Below, piece by piece: positions 8,868-16,395 of a stretch of DNA of 44,261 nucleotides. The notes under the pieces are model-generated. The model had not been told where the DNA came from. It saw only the letters and a program-made list of their open reading frames with translations, and did not search any database. Source of the DNA: Magnetococcales bacterium. Its GTDB lineage: Bacteria; Pseudomonadota; Magnetococcia; Magnetococcales; JADGCL01. The position numbers and the translations under genes were made by a program. Each line of letters opens with the position of its first letter. The first letter of the stretch is position 1. The stretch lies in the NCBI GenBank assembly GCA_015229005.1, contig JADGCL010000019.1:1-44261 (forward strand), written 5' to 3'.

Positions 8868-9226
8868 GACGACTGACGTCCTGTGCGCTCCTGTTCTGCT
8901 GTAGCACCCTCGCCTCCGGCTGCTCCAGCAATTTCAAATTGCCCTGGGAAGCCGATTACCTCGACCCCAGCCGCGTCGCAACCCGAGAGCCCCTGGAGGT
9001 GCCCCCGGATCTCGATCAACTCCCCGCTCCCCCCACCCCGTCGGGGGAAGGCTCCAAAAAGAGTCAGCAGGAGGAGAGCAGTCCCGCCGACGCCTCTTCC
9101 CGGGAGAGCGCCGCCGGTATCCTGTTCGGCACCCCCGCCTCCGCTCCCAGAAACAACCCCGCGCCCAGGAGTGATCGTGAACAGGAAAGTCTCCCCGAAT
9201 GGATCGGTGGCAAGAAAGGCCCTTGA
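8864..9226 (+). CDS. DUF3035/BamF-like outer-membrane lipoprotein
   Basis: A 120-residue lipoprotein: basic start MRRLT, a hydrophobic stretch, then the lipobox-like STLASGC with Cys about residue 20. The mature N-terminus contains REPLEVPPDLDQLP, the short motif shared by BamF (DUF3035) of Alphaproteobacteria and the N-terminus of BamC, which contacts the outer-membrane assembly machine. The rest is Ser/Pro/Glu-rich and probably disordered. Its position between lspA and an M16 peptidase matches the alphaproteobacterial gene order and supports the call. ATG overlaps the lspA stop; its own 3' end overlaps the start of the M16 gene by about 50 bases. Position at -3 of the lipobox is Ala rather than Leu. 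Confidence 0.7.
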   Translation: MRRLTSCALLFCCSTLASGCSSNFKLPWEADYLDPSRVATREPLEVPPDLDQLPAPPTPSGEGSKKSQQEESSPADASSRESAAGILFGTPASAPRNNPAPRSDREQESLPEWIGGKKGP

Positions 9227-12017
9227 CCGGCGTGCAACAGAGAAACCCGGGAGGTCGGGCCTGACCTTTCTCCTGACGACGCCTCTCATCCTGGGGTGGC
9301 TCGTCTGCCTCCTCCTGCCCTTGTGGGGCGCGGCAGCACACGCTGATACCCCCTCATCGCAACCCTCTCCGGTAACCGCAGTGCCGGGTCTCGATTACCG
9401 GGACGGAAAACTGGGAAACGGTCTCCAGGTCATCATGATCCGGGAACCCAAGGCCCCGATCATCACGAGTCAGGTCTGGTATCGGGTAGGTGCGGTCGAT
9501 GAGGAAACGGGCAAAACGGGCCTCGCCCACATGCTGGAACACATGATGTTTCAGGGAGACACCGAAGAGGGACCCGGGCAATTCAGCCGCATCGTCGCCC
9601 GCAACGGCGGCGACGATAACGCCAGCACAGCCGCCGACTATACCCTCTACCACATCAATCTGGCCTCCGACCGCCTGGAACTGGCCCTGCGGCTCGAATC
9701 GGCGCGGATGCGCGAGCTGGCCACATCGGGAGAGAAATTTTCCTCGGAAAACAAGGTAGTCCAGGAAGAGCGCCGCACCTCGATCGATTCCGATCCTTTC
9801 GGCGGCATGCAGGAGAGGTTCCGCGCCATGGCCTTTGCCGGGCACCCATACGGACGCCCCATCATCGGCTGGATGACCGATATTGAAAAGCTCACGGTGG
9901 CGGACCTCCAGGCCTGGCACCACCGCTATTATGCCCCCGACAATGCCTTGCTCGTCCTGGCGGGGGATCTCGACTTCAATCGGACCTGGTCACTGGTCGA
10001 GCGCTACTTCGCACCTTTGCCGCCCCGTACCCGCCCTTCCGTAGCCCAATCCGTCGCTGAAGCCCAACCCGGCGCTGTCGGCCCCCCGCCCAAGGGGGAG
10101 CGTCTGGAGGTCGCCGATCCCAGGGCGACCCTCTCCGTCCTTCAGATAGCCTTCCCCGTACCCTCCCTGGGCGAGCCGGGGATCGACCCCGACGAGGTCA
10201 TCTCTCTGAAGCTCCTGGCCTGGGTCCTCGGGGGAGGCAATTCGAGCCTGCTTTACCGCCGTCTGGTCATGGAACAGGGCGTGGCCGTCTCCACCTCGGT
10301 CGACCACCCATGGATGTCGCGCCATCGGGATCTCTTCACCATCACGGCGGTTCCCAGGGCCGGAGTGTCGCTGGCCACGCTGGAGTTCAGCCTCTTCCAG
10401 GAAATAGCCAAAGTGGCCGAAGAGGCGATAAGCGCCGAAGAATGGGAAAGGGCCACCAACGGGATCATCGCCGGCCACACCTATTCCCGGGATTCGGTCT
10501 ATCGCACCGCCTGGACCGTCGGTCGGGCATGGGCCAGTCACGTCGACTGGCACCTCGCCCTGGAAGAGTATCCCGATCGTATCCGCAAGATCACCCCGGT
10601 CGCACTCCGACAGGTGGCCGCCAAATACCTGCAACGCGATCTGGCCATGGTCGGAACCCTCACCCCGGCATCCCCCGATTCCACCCCTGCCCAGGTGGAG
10701 GAAAAATCAGGAACGGGTTTACCGCCCCGGCCAGGGACTGCCGTCCAGACCTTTACGACCCCTCGGGGAATGGTCGTATATCTCTTCGAGAGTCACAGCA
10801 ACCCCATGGTGGAGGTCCGGATCCTCGCCGGAGGAGGGTCCGCGCAGGATCCGGTCGGCAAGGAGGGATTGGCCAGTCTGGCGGCCTGGATGTTCAATGA
10901 GGGTGGAGGCGATCTGGATGCCGCTGCCTTCCACGATCGGCTGGACCGGTTCGGTATCGTCCTCTCCGCCGAGGCCGGGCGCGATACCACGGAAGTCACC
11001 CTCACGAGTCTGACCCAACATCTGGATGTGGCCTGGGCATCACTGGCCGATGCCCTGATCAGACCCCGCCACGATGGCGCCAATCTGGAGCGGGGACGAG
11101 CCGAGCTGATCGCCTCCTGGGCAAACGGGCGCAGCGACCCCGATGTGGTCGCCGGCGAGGCCCTGGACCGCTCCCTCTACGGCAAGCACCCCTACGCCCG
11201 ACCCACCGGAGGAACGGAGGATTCTCTCAAGGGAATCGGACTGACCGACGTGGCGGGCTTCCACCAGGAGCTTTACCGGGGAAGGAACATGGTCATGGCC
11301 GTCGCCGGGGACGTGACCCCGGCGCGGCTTCAGGAGCTTCTTTCCCGTCACCTCTCCGGGCTGAGCGACGAGCCCACGGCCCTGCGACCGGTCCCTCCCG
11401 CCGAAGGAATCCCGCAGGAGGGGCCGATCCATCTGCCGATGGACATCCCCCAGTCGACGGTCCGCCTGGGAGTGATCGGCATCAACCGCGCTGATCCCGA
11501 CTTCTTCCCCCTCCTCGTCCTGAACCATATCCTCGGTGGGGGCTCCTTCAGCAGCCGCCTGACCGAGGAAATCCGACAGAAGCGCGGGCTCGCCTACTCG
11601 GTCTATTCCCACTTCATCACCGATATCGGTCGCGGCAGTTGGAGCATCGACACCAAGAGCAAGACTGCATCCGCCCAAGAGGCCTTGGCGCTGATCCGGG
11701 CCGAGATCGCCCGTCTTTACCAGGACGGGGTCACCGAGGCAGAACTCCAACAGGCCAAAGAATACCTGACGGGCTCATTTCCTCTCCGCCTGAGCGGGCT
11801 CGGCAACATCGCCTCCACCTGGGCCATCGTCGCTTTCCACAAACGGGGAACCGACTACCTGGAAAAGTGGCCCGAGCGGGTGCGGGCCGTTGGTCGTGAC
11901 GACATTCTTCGGGTGGCCCGACGTCTCCTCGTCACCTCCCAGTGGCATGTGGTAACCGTGGGAAGGAATGCCACCCCTTCCGCGGATCCATCTGCTGGTC
12001 CCGGGGGGCCGCGCTGA
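9177..12017 (+). CDS. Double-length M16 (pitrilysin/insulinase-type) zinc metallopeptidase
   Basis: About 946 residues from GTG 9177, preceded by AGGAG with 5-base spacing; GTG 9208 is an alternative. A membrane or signal segment lies near residues 28-55. The first M16 unit (about 70-500) has the inverted zinc motif HMLEH at about residues 118-122 and the third ligand in NKVVQEE about 75 residues on, so it should be catalytic. The second unit (about 525-930) lacks HxxEH but keeps the substrate-binding segment RQKRGLAYSVYS. In related bacteria these units are usually two adjacent genes of about 450 residues forming a heterodimer; here they are one chain. The likely role is periplasmic or membrane-associated protein turnover; the substrate is unknown. 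The 3' end overlaps a convergent zinc-ribbon ORF. Confidence 0.93.
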   Translation: MNRKVSPNGSVARKALDRRATEKPGRSGLTFLLTTPLILGWLVCLLLPLWGAAAHADTPSSQPSPVTAVPGLDYRDGKLGNGLQVIMIREPKAPIITSQVWYRVGAVDEETGKTGLAHMLEHMMFQGDTEEGPGQFSRIVARNGGDDNASTAADYTLYHINLASDRLELALRLESARMRELATSGEKFSSENKVVQEERRTSIDSDPFGGMQERFRAMAFAGHPYGRPIIGWMTDIEKLTVADLQAWHHRYYAPDNALLVLAGDLDFNRTWSLVERYFAPLPPRTRPSVAQSVAEAQPGAVGPPPKGERLEVADPRATLSVLQIAFPVPSLGEPGIDPDEVISLKLLAWVLGGGNSSLLYRRLVMEQGVAVSTSVDHPWMSRHRDLFTITAVPRAGVSLATLEFSLFQEIAKVAEEAISAEEWERATNGIIAGHTYSRDSVYRTAWTVGRAWASHVDWHLALEEYPDRIRKITPVALRQVAAKYLQRDLAMVGTLTPASPDSTPAQVEEKSGTGLPPRPGTAVQTFTTPRGMVVYLFESHSNPMVEVRILAGGGSAQDPVGKEGLASLAAWMFNEGGGDLDAAAFHDRLDRFGIVLSAEAGRDTTEVTLTSLTQHLDVAWASLADALIRPRHDGANLERGRAELIASWANGRSDPDVVAGEALDRSLYGKHPYARPTGGTEDSLKGIGLTDVAGFHQELYRGRNMVMAVAGDVTPARLQELLSRHLSGLSDEPTALRPVPPAEGIPQEGPIHLPMDIPQSTVRLGVIGINRADPDFFPLLVLNHILGGGSFSSRLTEEIRQKRGLAYSVYSHFITDIGRGSWSIDTKSKTASAQEALALIRAEIARLYQDGVTEAELQQAKEYLTGSFPLRLSGLGNIASTWAIVAFHKRGTDYLEKWPERVRAVGRDDILRVARRLLVTSQWHVVTVGRNATPSADPSAGPGGPR

Positions 12018-12270
12018 TGCCGGCGCTTCCCGGAGGAATCGGGTGGTAGCGACCCTCCCCGCAACTGCGACACTGGATCCCGGATCCGGCCCACCATGGG
12101 GTCGCGTTGCGACCGCTGCCGGTACAACCCTGGCCGCCACAACGCACCTCGCCGCAAGAGGAACATTGGAAGATGTTGGCCGGGTGACCGCCGCAGACCG
12201 GACAGGTGATCGCCGGTCGCCGCTGCACAGTCGGGCTGACCAATGGAACGATTTTCATCTTTTTAGCCAT
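11932..12270 (-). CDS. Small zinc-ribbon-like protein
   Basis: About 112 residues starting MAKKMKIVPLV, with four paired-Cys motifs: CPVCGG, CSSCGE, CGGQGC and CRSCGE. These suggest two treble-clef or ribbon zinc sites in the first 70 residues; the C-terminal third is low-complexity. The ATG is preceded by AGGGGAG at about 9 bases. The last 86 bases overlap the 3' end of the M16 gene on the opposite strand, so either the overlap is real or the true protein is shorter. Function unknown. The regular Cys spacing is the reason for calling it coding. Confidence 0.6.
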   Translation of the reverse strand: MAKKMKIVPLVSPTVQRRPAITCPVCGGHPANIFQCSSCGEVRCGGQGCTGSGRNATPWWAGSGIQCRSCGEGRYHPIPPGSAGISAAPRDQQMDPRKGWHSFPRLPHATGR

Positions 12271-12606
12271 CGCGTCTTCGCTCCCCTGACAGACTCACGA
12301 AAAGTCCATCCATAAACACCTCCGCCCCGGAGGGACGATGCGCAGACTTTGCCTTTCCGGGACATGTACCGGGGGTATTGCAATTTCGATGCAATTTCGC
12401 AAAACTCACCTCCACGGTCGGCTCTTTCGGGATCCGCCCGCCGGCTTTGGCCGCCGATCTCTTCCGGAAGGTGTCAAGGGAAGGTGTAGCAGCCCGTTGG
12501 AAACGGGCCGCTCCCGCCGGGGATGGCCGGCCAAACTCAACGGGCATGCCGGCTCTTCCGGCATCAATCAAACGGTGCTGGTCATCTTCTGGCTGGGGGT
12601 CGTCGG
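12271..12606. other. Intergenic region holding two repeat fragments
   Basis: Between two divergent zinc-ribbon genes. Positions 12287-12311 (CAGACT..CGAAAAGTCCATCC) match the left end of the MITE-like element at 34030, and 12487-12545 match its right half in the opposite orientation, beginning TAGCAGCCCGTTGGAAACGG. ORFs crossing the region begin with repeat-encoded residues (MDGLF...) and are not supported as genes. Confidence 0.6.
12487..12545 (-). repeat. Dispersed hairpin repeat, right-half fragment
   Basis: Reads TAGCAGCCCGTTGGAAACGG, then GGGATGGCCGGCC and AACTCAACGGGCA on the plus strand. Its reverse complement aligns with 1-53 and with 34128-34186. The palindrome GCCCGTT/AACGGGC is kept, with a GGA loop. 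Confidence 0.7.
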
Positions 12607-12912
12607 ATGGATCTTGTCGGGAGTTGCCACGCCTGCCGGACCGGAATCGCCGCAGAGGGGTTTGGGCGTCGCGATGGTTGCCCGCGCTGCGGGCGGGACA
12701 CCCGGGTCTGTCTGAACTGTCGGTTCCATGATCCCGGGGCCTACAACCAATGCCGGGAAAATCAGGCTGAAAGAGTCATCCGGAAGGACGCAGCCAACTT
12801 CTGCGACTTTTTCAAGCCAGGGCCGGGAAAAGGCCAGCCCCTCGGGGGCCACCCCAAGGAGGAAGCCTCCCCCCGCAATGCCGCCGAGTCCCTCTTCAAG
12901 AATTCCAGCTGA
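12607..12912 (+). CDS. Conserved small Cys-rich zinc-binding protein
   Basis: About 101 residues from ATG 12607 (MDLVGSCHACRTG). Cysteines fall in CHAC, CPRCG, CLNC, YNQC and NFCDFF. The block RVCLNCRFHDPGAYNQC followed by ANFCDFFKP is a pattern I associate with a conserved but functionally uncharacterised bacterial family. The C-terminal 30 residues are polar and probably disordered. Longer in-frame starts begin inside the hairpin repeat and are rejected. It stands alone; the neighbour on the left is also a zinc-ribbon protein. Confidence 0.78.
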   Translation: MDLVGSCHACRTGIAAEGFGRRDGCPRCGRDTRVCLNCRFHDPGAYNQCRENQAERVIRKDAANFCDFFKPGPGKGQPLGGHPKEEASPRNAAESLFKNSS

Positions 12913-13566
12913 TCACCGTTACGACCACACGGCGGAAGAGTGCCTGTCATGGATTCGAAGTAAATTTGTTATGTTTAGGTCAATTCGTCAACCCCGGGAA
13001 GCATTCAACAACAACAGCCCACCGCAGTGAGTTGTGGATTATTGCCTTCCCCTGGAAGCTCCGGATTCCAGAATGGCGAGAGCGTGTCGTGGAGTCCTTC
13101 CATGGCCATGCCATTCGACGGCAACCGCGTACAAGTTTTCACCTTCCTCGCGGAACCGATCGGTTACACCGTTTGATCCCGCAAACGCATCCCTGCGTCC
13201 CAGGGCCTGCTGCATTCTTGCGACAGGCTCTTGCCCAATGACATATCAACTTTCCGCATATGCCTGCACCATTTTCTTCCTCCCGCAAACTCAATTCAGA
13301 GAATCAAACCGGGGCCGCCCGGAAGACCCCGGACCCAAGGTTCCCGATCGGCAGAGAGTTGGGGAATAGCGGCTTCCTTGGAAACAACTCTGAATATCCT
13401 CTGATTTTTTCGAAGCCCTCCGGATCCGCTCCCAGGATGAGGGCAAGGGAAAATTTTTTCCTTCTAATTAATTCCTTATACTATTATATTATCCGCTCCT
13501 GTCGTTGAGATCAGTTATTTTGTTGTTGTGGCATGCCCGGGAACGGGCGGGGATGGGTAACGGTCG
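12913..13566. other. Long non-coding stretch upstream of the MucR-like gene
   Basis: About 650 bases with no supportable gene. The last 130 bases are markedly A+T-rich, for example around 13453-13496 with several TATA-like words (TATACT, TATTAT, TATATT), and probably hold the promoter and operator of the regulator. Ros/MucR proteins commonly bind AT-rich DNA at their own promoters. A small GC hairpin (GCCCGGGAACGGGC) lies at about 13535-13548, just before the start codon. Confidence 0.5.
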
Positions 13567-14052
13567 ATGTCACTGGTCAAATTCACCACCCAGATTGTGG
13601 AATCCTTCGTCTCAAGGAACGAAATTTCCCCAGAGGCGCTCCCAGCCCTTGTCAAGGAGATCTTCCGAACCTTGTCCGCCATCGCAGCGGAAACCGAAGC
13701 CGGCCAGGAGACGCCTTCTTTCGGTACCAGGCAGATGGTGGAAGAGCTGTTCCAAGGGACAGGACGGACGTTACTCCCGGAGAGGGAGAGACATCTCCCG
13801 GTCATCCCCATCGCCGAAGCAGTCACAGCGGAGAACGTCTACTGCCTCATCTGTGGCAAGGCCACCAAGGCCCTGAAGAGCCACCTGACCCGATCACACC
13901 ACCTGAAGGTCCACGAGTACCGCAACCGCTTCAATTTACCCAAGGACTTCCCCATGGTGGCCCCTACCTACTCGAAAAGGCGACGGGAGTTGGCATTGGA
14001 AGCCGGTCTTGGGGAGCGACCGAAGAACATCCGGGATCCGTCCATCAAGTAA
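13567..14052 (+). CDS. MucR/Ros family zinc-finger transcriptional regulator
   Basis: A 161-residue protein of the prokaryotic C2H2 zinc-finger family. Residues about 85-150 carry the domain: YCLICGKATKALKSHLTRSH followed by HEYRNRFNLPKDFPMVAP and YSKRRRELALEAGLG, all characteristic. The N-terminal half is helical and in this family mediates oligomerisation. Family members silence or activate AT-rich promoters, often controlling exopolysaccharide, motility or cell-cycle genes, and commonly repress themselves; the AT-rich upstream stretch fits that. The family is best known from Alphaproteobacteria, which informs the taxonomic guess. A tRNA-Leu gene on the other strand lies beyond its 3' end. 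Confidence 0.93.
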   Translation: MSLVKFTTQIVESFVSRNEISPEALPALVKEIFRTLSAIAAETEAGQETPSFGTRQMVEELFQGTGRTLLPERERHLPVIPIAEAVTAENVYCLICGKATKALKSHLTRSHHLKVHEYRNRFNLPKDFPMVAPTYSKRRRELALEAGLGERPKNIRDPSIK

Positions 14053-14309
14053 CGACCCGCCGACCGACAGCCCGACGAGCAAAGCCCGGTGGGAGCAACC
14101 GCCGCAGCAACTCTTTCCGGTCGGATTGGTACAACGACCGGTACTCCCCCGCATCCTTGACTTCCCGGGCGAAGACGACGAACCTCCAACCCGTTCCCGT
14201 TGTCTTGCGATCCTCCAGTCTTGTGGTCCCCCTCCCTGCCTCGAACCCGGGGAACGGCGCCCGCGACGAGCCGGGCCTCCCGCGACTCGCAGCAGAAGGA
14301 GGGGGGTCT

Positions 14310-14396
14310 TGGTGCCCACGCCCGGGGTCGAACCGGGACGGCCGCAAGGCCAGCGGATTTTAAGTCCGCAGCGTCTACCGTTTCCGCCACGCGGGC
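14310..14396 (-). tRNA. tRNA-Leu(UAA)
   Basis: An 87-base class II tRNA on the minus strand with CCA encoded. The acceptor stem GCCCGCG pairs with CGTGGGC (one G-U), the anticodon stem is GCGGA/TCCGC with loop CTTAAAA (anticodon TAA), a long variable arm follows, and the T-loop is GGTTCGACCCC. Discriminator base A. Confidence 0.97.
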
Positions 14397-14598
14397 CGGG
14401 GATCCTGTCGGCAGACCGCCATACGGGCTCGTGGAACACCCTCATGGGAGCACGGATCTGCCGGAAACGACCAAAGGATCGCGCCTGGGATGATCGATCC
14501 CGCTCGGGAATCTGTCAACCCTCACACCCCGGGTCTTATGGCCGGCTCCTGATTTTTTTTTGACCTGGTTCGGCTTTTCGCGGAAGGAGTTTGACATC

Positions 14599-15801
14599 AT
14601 GATGAAGAAAAACAAGTGGCTGGACGATGGAAACGCCGGCCAGGCCACCCGTGCCCTGCACAGTGGCGAGATGGCAACCGACGCCAGGGAAAACAGCCCG
14701 GCGATGTTCGTCACCTCCAGTTTCGTCTTCACCTCTGCCGCTCAGGCCAAGGCCGTTTTCGCCGAGGAGGAGAGTGGCAACATCTACAGTCGCTTCACCA
14801 ACCCAACCGTCGCCGCCTTCGAAGAGCGTCTGGCCGCCCTGGAGGGTGGTGAAAGGGCCTTGGCCACTGCCTCGGGCATGGCCGCCATTCATGCCATCTT
14901 CTTCTCCTTCCTCGCCGCCGGTGACCATCTTGTCGTCAGTCGCTCGGTCTTCGGCTCGACCACCAACATTGCCACCGGTATCCTGCCCCGTTTCGGCATC
15001 CAGGTCGATCAGGTTCCCCTGGCGGATCCGGAGGCTTGGCGGAGGGCCGTTCGTCCCAATACCCGTCTCTTCATGGTCGAAACACCCGCCAACCCGACGC
15101 TGGAAATGGTCGATCTTGCTGAATTGGCCGCGATCGCCCGTGGAAATAACATCTTGCTGGCGGTGGACAACGTCTTCTCCACCCCCTGCCTCCAGCAGCC
15201 CCTGAAACTGGGGGCCCACCTCGTCGCCCATTCGGGGACCAAGTATCTCGACGGCCAGGGAAGGGTACTCGGTGGCGCCGTCGTCGGCTCGCGATCACTC
15301 CTGATGGGGTCTCTCTATCCCTTCCTGCGCAATACCGGCCCCACCCTCTCACCCTTCAACGCCTGGGTCCTGCTCAAGGGGATGGAGACGCTGCCGCTGC
15401 GCATGGACAAACATTGCGAGAATGCCGAGGCCGTCGCCCGATATCTGGAAAGCCGCCCCGAACTGGCCGGCGCCGTCCGTTACCCCGGTCTGGCCAGCCA
15501 CCCACAGCATGAGTTGGCCAAACGCCAAATGCGTCGGTTCGGGGGAGTCGTCTGCCTGGAGTTGGGCAGTCGAGAACGGGCCTGGGCCTTCATCGATCGC
15601 CTCCGTCTGGCGACCATCACCGCCAATCTGGGTGACTCCCGAACCCTGGTCACCCACCCGGCCACCACCACTCACGGCAAATTGAGCGAGGAGGCCCGAC
15701 TGGCCGCCGGTATCACCCAGGGACTTGTCCGCCTCTCCATCGGTCTCGAGGATTCCGCCGATATCCTGGCCGATCTGGACCAGGCGCTGGTTGCCCTCTG
15801 A
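14599..15801 (+). CDS. metZ: O-succinylhomoserine sulfhydrylase
   Basis: PLP enzyme making homocysteine from O-succinylhomoserine and sulfide in methionine synthesis. About 400 residues from ATG 14599, chosen because GGAAGGAG lies 9 bases upstream; ATG 14602 is equally possible. The Cys/Met-metabolism fold is clear: YSRFTNPTVAAFEERLAALE, the PLP-phosphate region TASGMAAIHA, VETPANPTLEMVD and the Schiff-base Lys in AHSGTKYLDGQGR. The GQGR after the lysine, together with TLVTHPATTTHGKLS, fits MetZ better than cystathionine gamma-synthase. It lies between two tRNA-Leu genes and looks monocistronic. Confidence 0.93.
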   Translation: MMKKNKWLDDGNAGQATRALHSGEMATDARENSPAMFVTSSFVFTSAAQAKAVFAEEESGNIYSRFTNPTVAAFEERLAALEGGERALATASGMAAIHAIFFSFLAAGDHLVVSRSVFGSTTNIATGILPRFGIQVDQVPLADPEAWRRAVRPNTRLFMVETPANPTLEMVDLAELAAIARGNNILLAVDNVFSTPCLQQPLKLGAHLVAHSGTKYLDGQGRVLGGAVVGSRSLLMGSLYPFLRNTGPTLSPFNAWVLLKGMETLPLRMDKHCENAEAVARYLESRPELAGAVRYPGLASHPQHELAKRQMRRFGGVVCLELGSRERAWAFIDRLRLATITANLGDSRTLVTHPATTTHGKLSEEARLAAGITQGLVRLSIGLEDSADILADLDQALVAL

Positions 15802-15881
15802 TGCAGCGAACTCTTCTCCAGCCATGGACCAGGACCCGGGATCGGCCATGGAAGCGGTCAAGGGCAAAGACATCTTCCACA

Positions 15882-15910
15882 TTGACGCCGGGCCCAGCCT
15901 CTGCCAGACT
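15882..15910 (+). promoter_or_regulatory. Possible sigma-70 promoter for tRNA-Leu(CAA)
   Basis: TTGACG, a 17-base spacer, then CAGACT ending 18 bases before the tRNA. The -35 is strong and the -10 weak (three of six consensus bases), so this is a tentative call supported mainly by spacing and position. Confidence 0.4.
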
Positions 15911-15928
15911 GTGGCGGGTTGCCTGTCA

Positions 15929-16015
15929 GCCGGGGTGGCGGAACTGGTAGACGCACCAGACTCAAAATCTGGCGTCCCTTGGGATGTGCGGGTTCGACTC
16001 CCGCCTCCGGCACCA
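15929..16015 (+). tRNA. tRNA-Leu(CAA)
   Basis: An 87-base class II tRNA with CCA encoded. The acceptor stem GCCGGGG pairs with CTCCGGC (one G-U), the anticodon stem is CCAGA/TCTGG with loop CTCAAAA (anticodon CAA), and it has a long variable arm and T-loop GGTTCGACTCC. A terminator lies about 135 bases downstream. Confidence 0.97.
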
Positions 16016-16064
16016 GGATGAGATCCGGGAAACTCCCGGGAAGGTCCTCACGAAGAACCCGGAA

Positions 16065-16130
16065 AGATCTTGGGAAGATCTTGGGAAGATCTTGGGAAGA
16101 TCTTGGGAAGATCTTGGGAGGGTCTTGGGA
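16065..16130 (+). repeat. 11-bp tandem repeat in the tRNA-Leu trailer
   Basis: Five perfect head-to-tail copies of AGATCTTGGGA (16065-16119), then one degenerate copy, GGGTCTTGGGA. It lies between the tRNA-Leu(CAA) 3' end and the terminator and so is probably transcribed. The 11-bp period is about one helical turn. Confidence 0.95.
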
Positions 16131-16150
16131 CCATCCCAGGGAGATCCGGA

Positions 16151-16184
16151 AAGCCCGCAAGAATGAGCCGCTGCGGGCTTTTTT
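16151..16184 (+). terminator. Rho-independent terminator after tRNA-Leu(CAA)
   Basis: Stem AAGCCCGCA / TGCGGGCTT with a 12-base loop, running directly into TTTTTT. It is well placed to end the tRNA transcript. Confidence 0.9.
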
Positions 16185-16395
16185 GTGTCCCGGGTCTCCG
16201 GAGGTGACCGTTCAGTGGGACTTGGGAAGAGGTATCGTTCCGTCATCTCAGGGACTTCACCCCCGGACCCCCACCAAGGGGCAAGGCGGGGCCTCCACCC
16301 GGTCCCCCGGCCAACTCACGGTGTCGTCTTTTTTGTCGTTTTTCTTTTGTCGTCTTTCGTTCGATGTCGATCAATCCGACCAAAGGATGTGCAGA

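Noticed and set aside
12263-12571. Minus-strand ORF of 102 residues between the two zinc-ribbon genes
   Set aside because: It is composed largely of the two repeat fragments in this interval and contains the repeat-derived MDGLF.
16065-16130. CRISPR array
   Set aside because: The repeats are contiguous 11-mers with no spacers, and no cas genes occur in the window.
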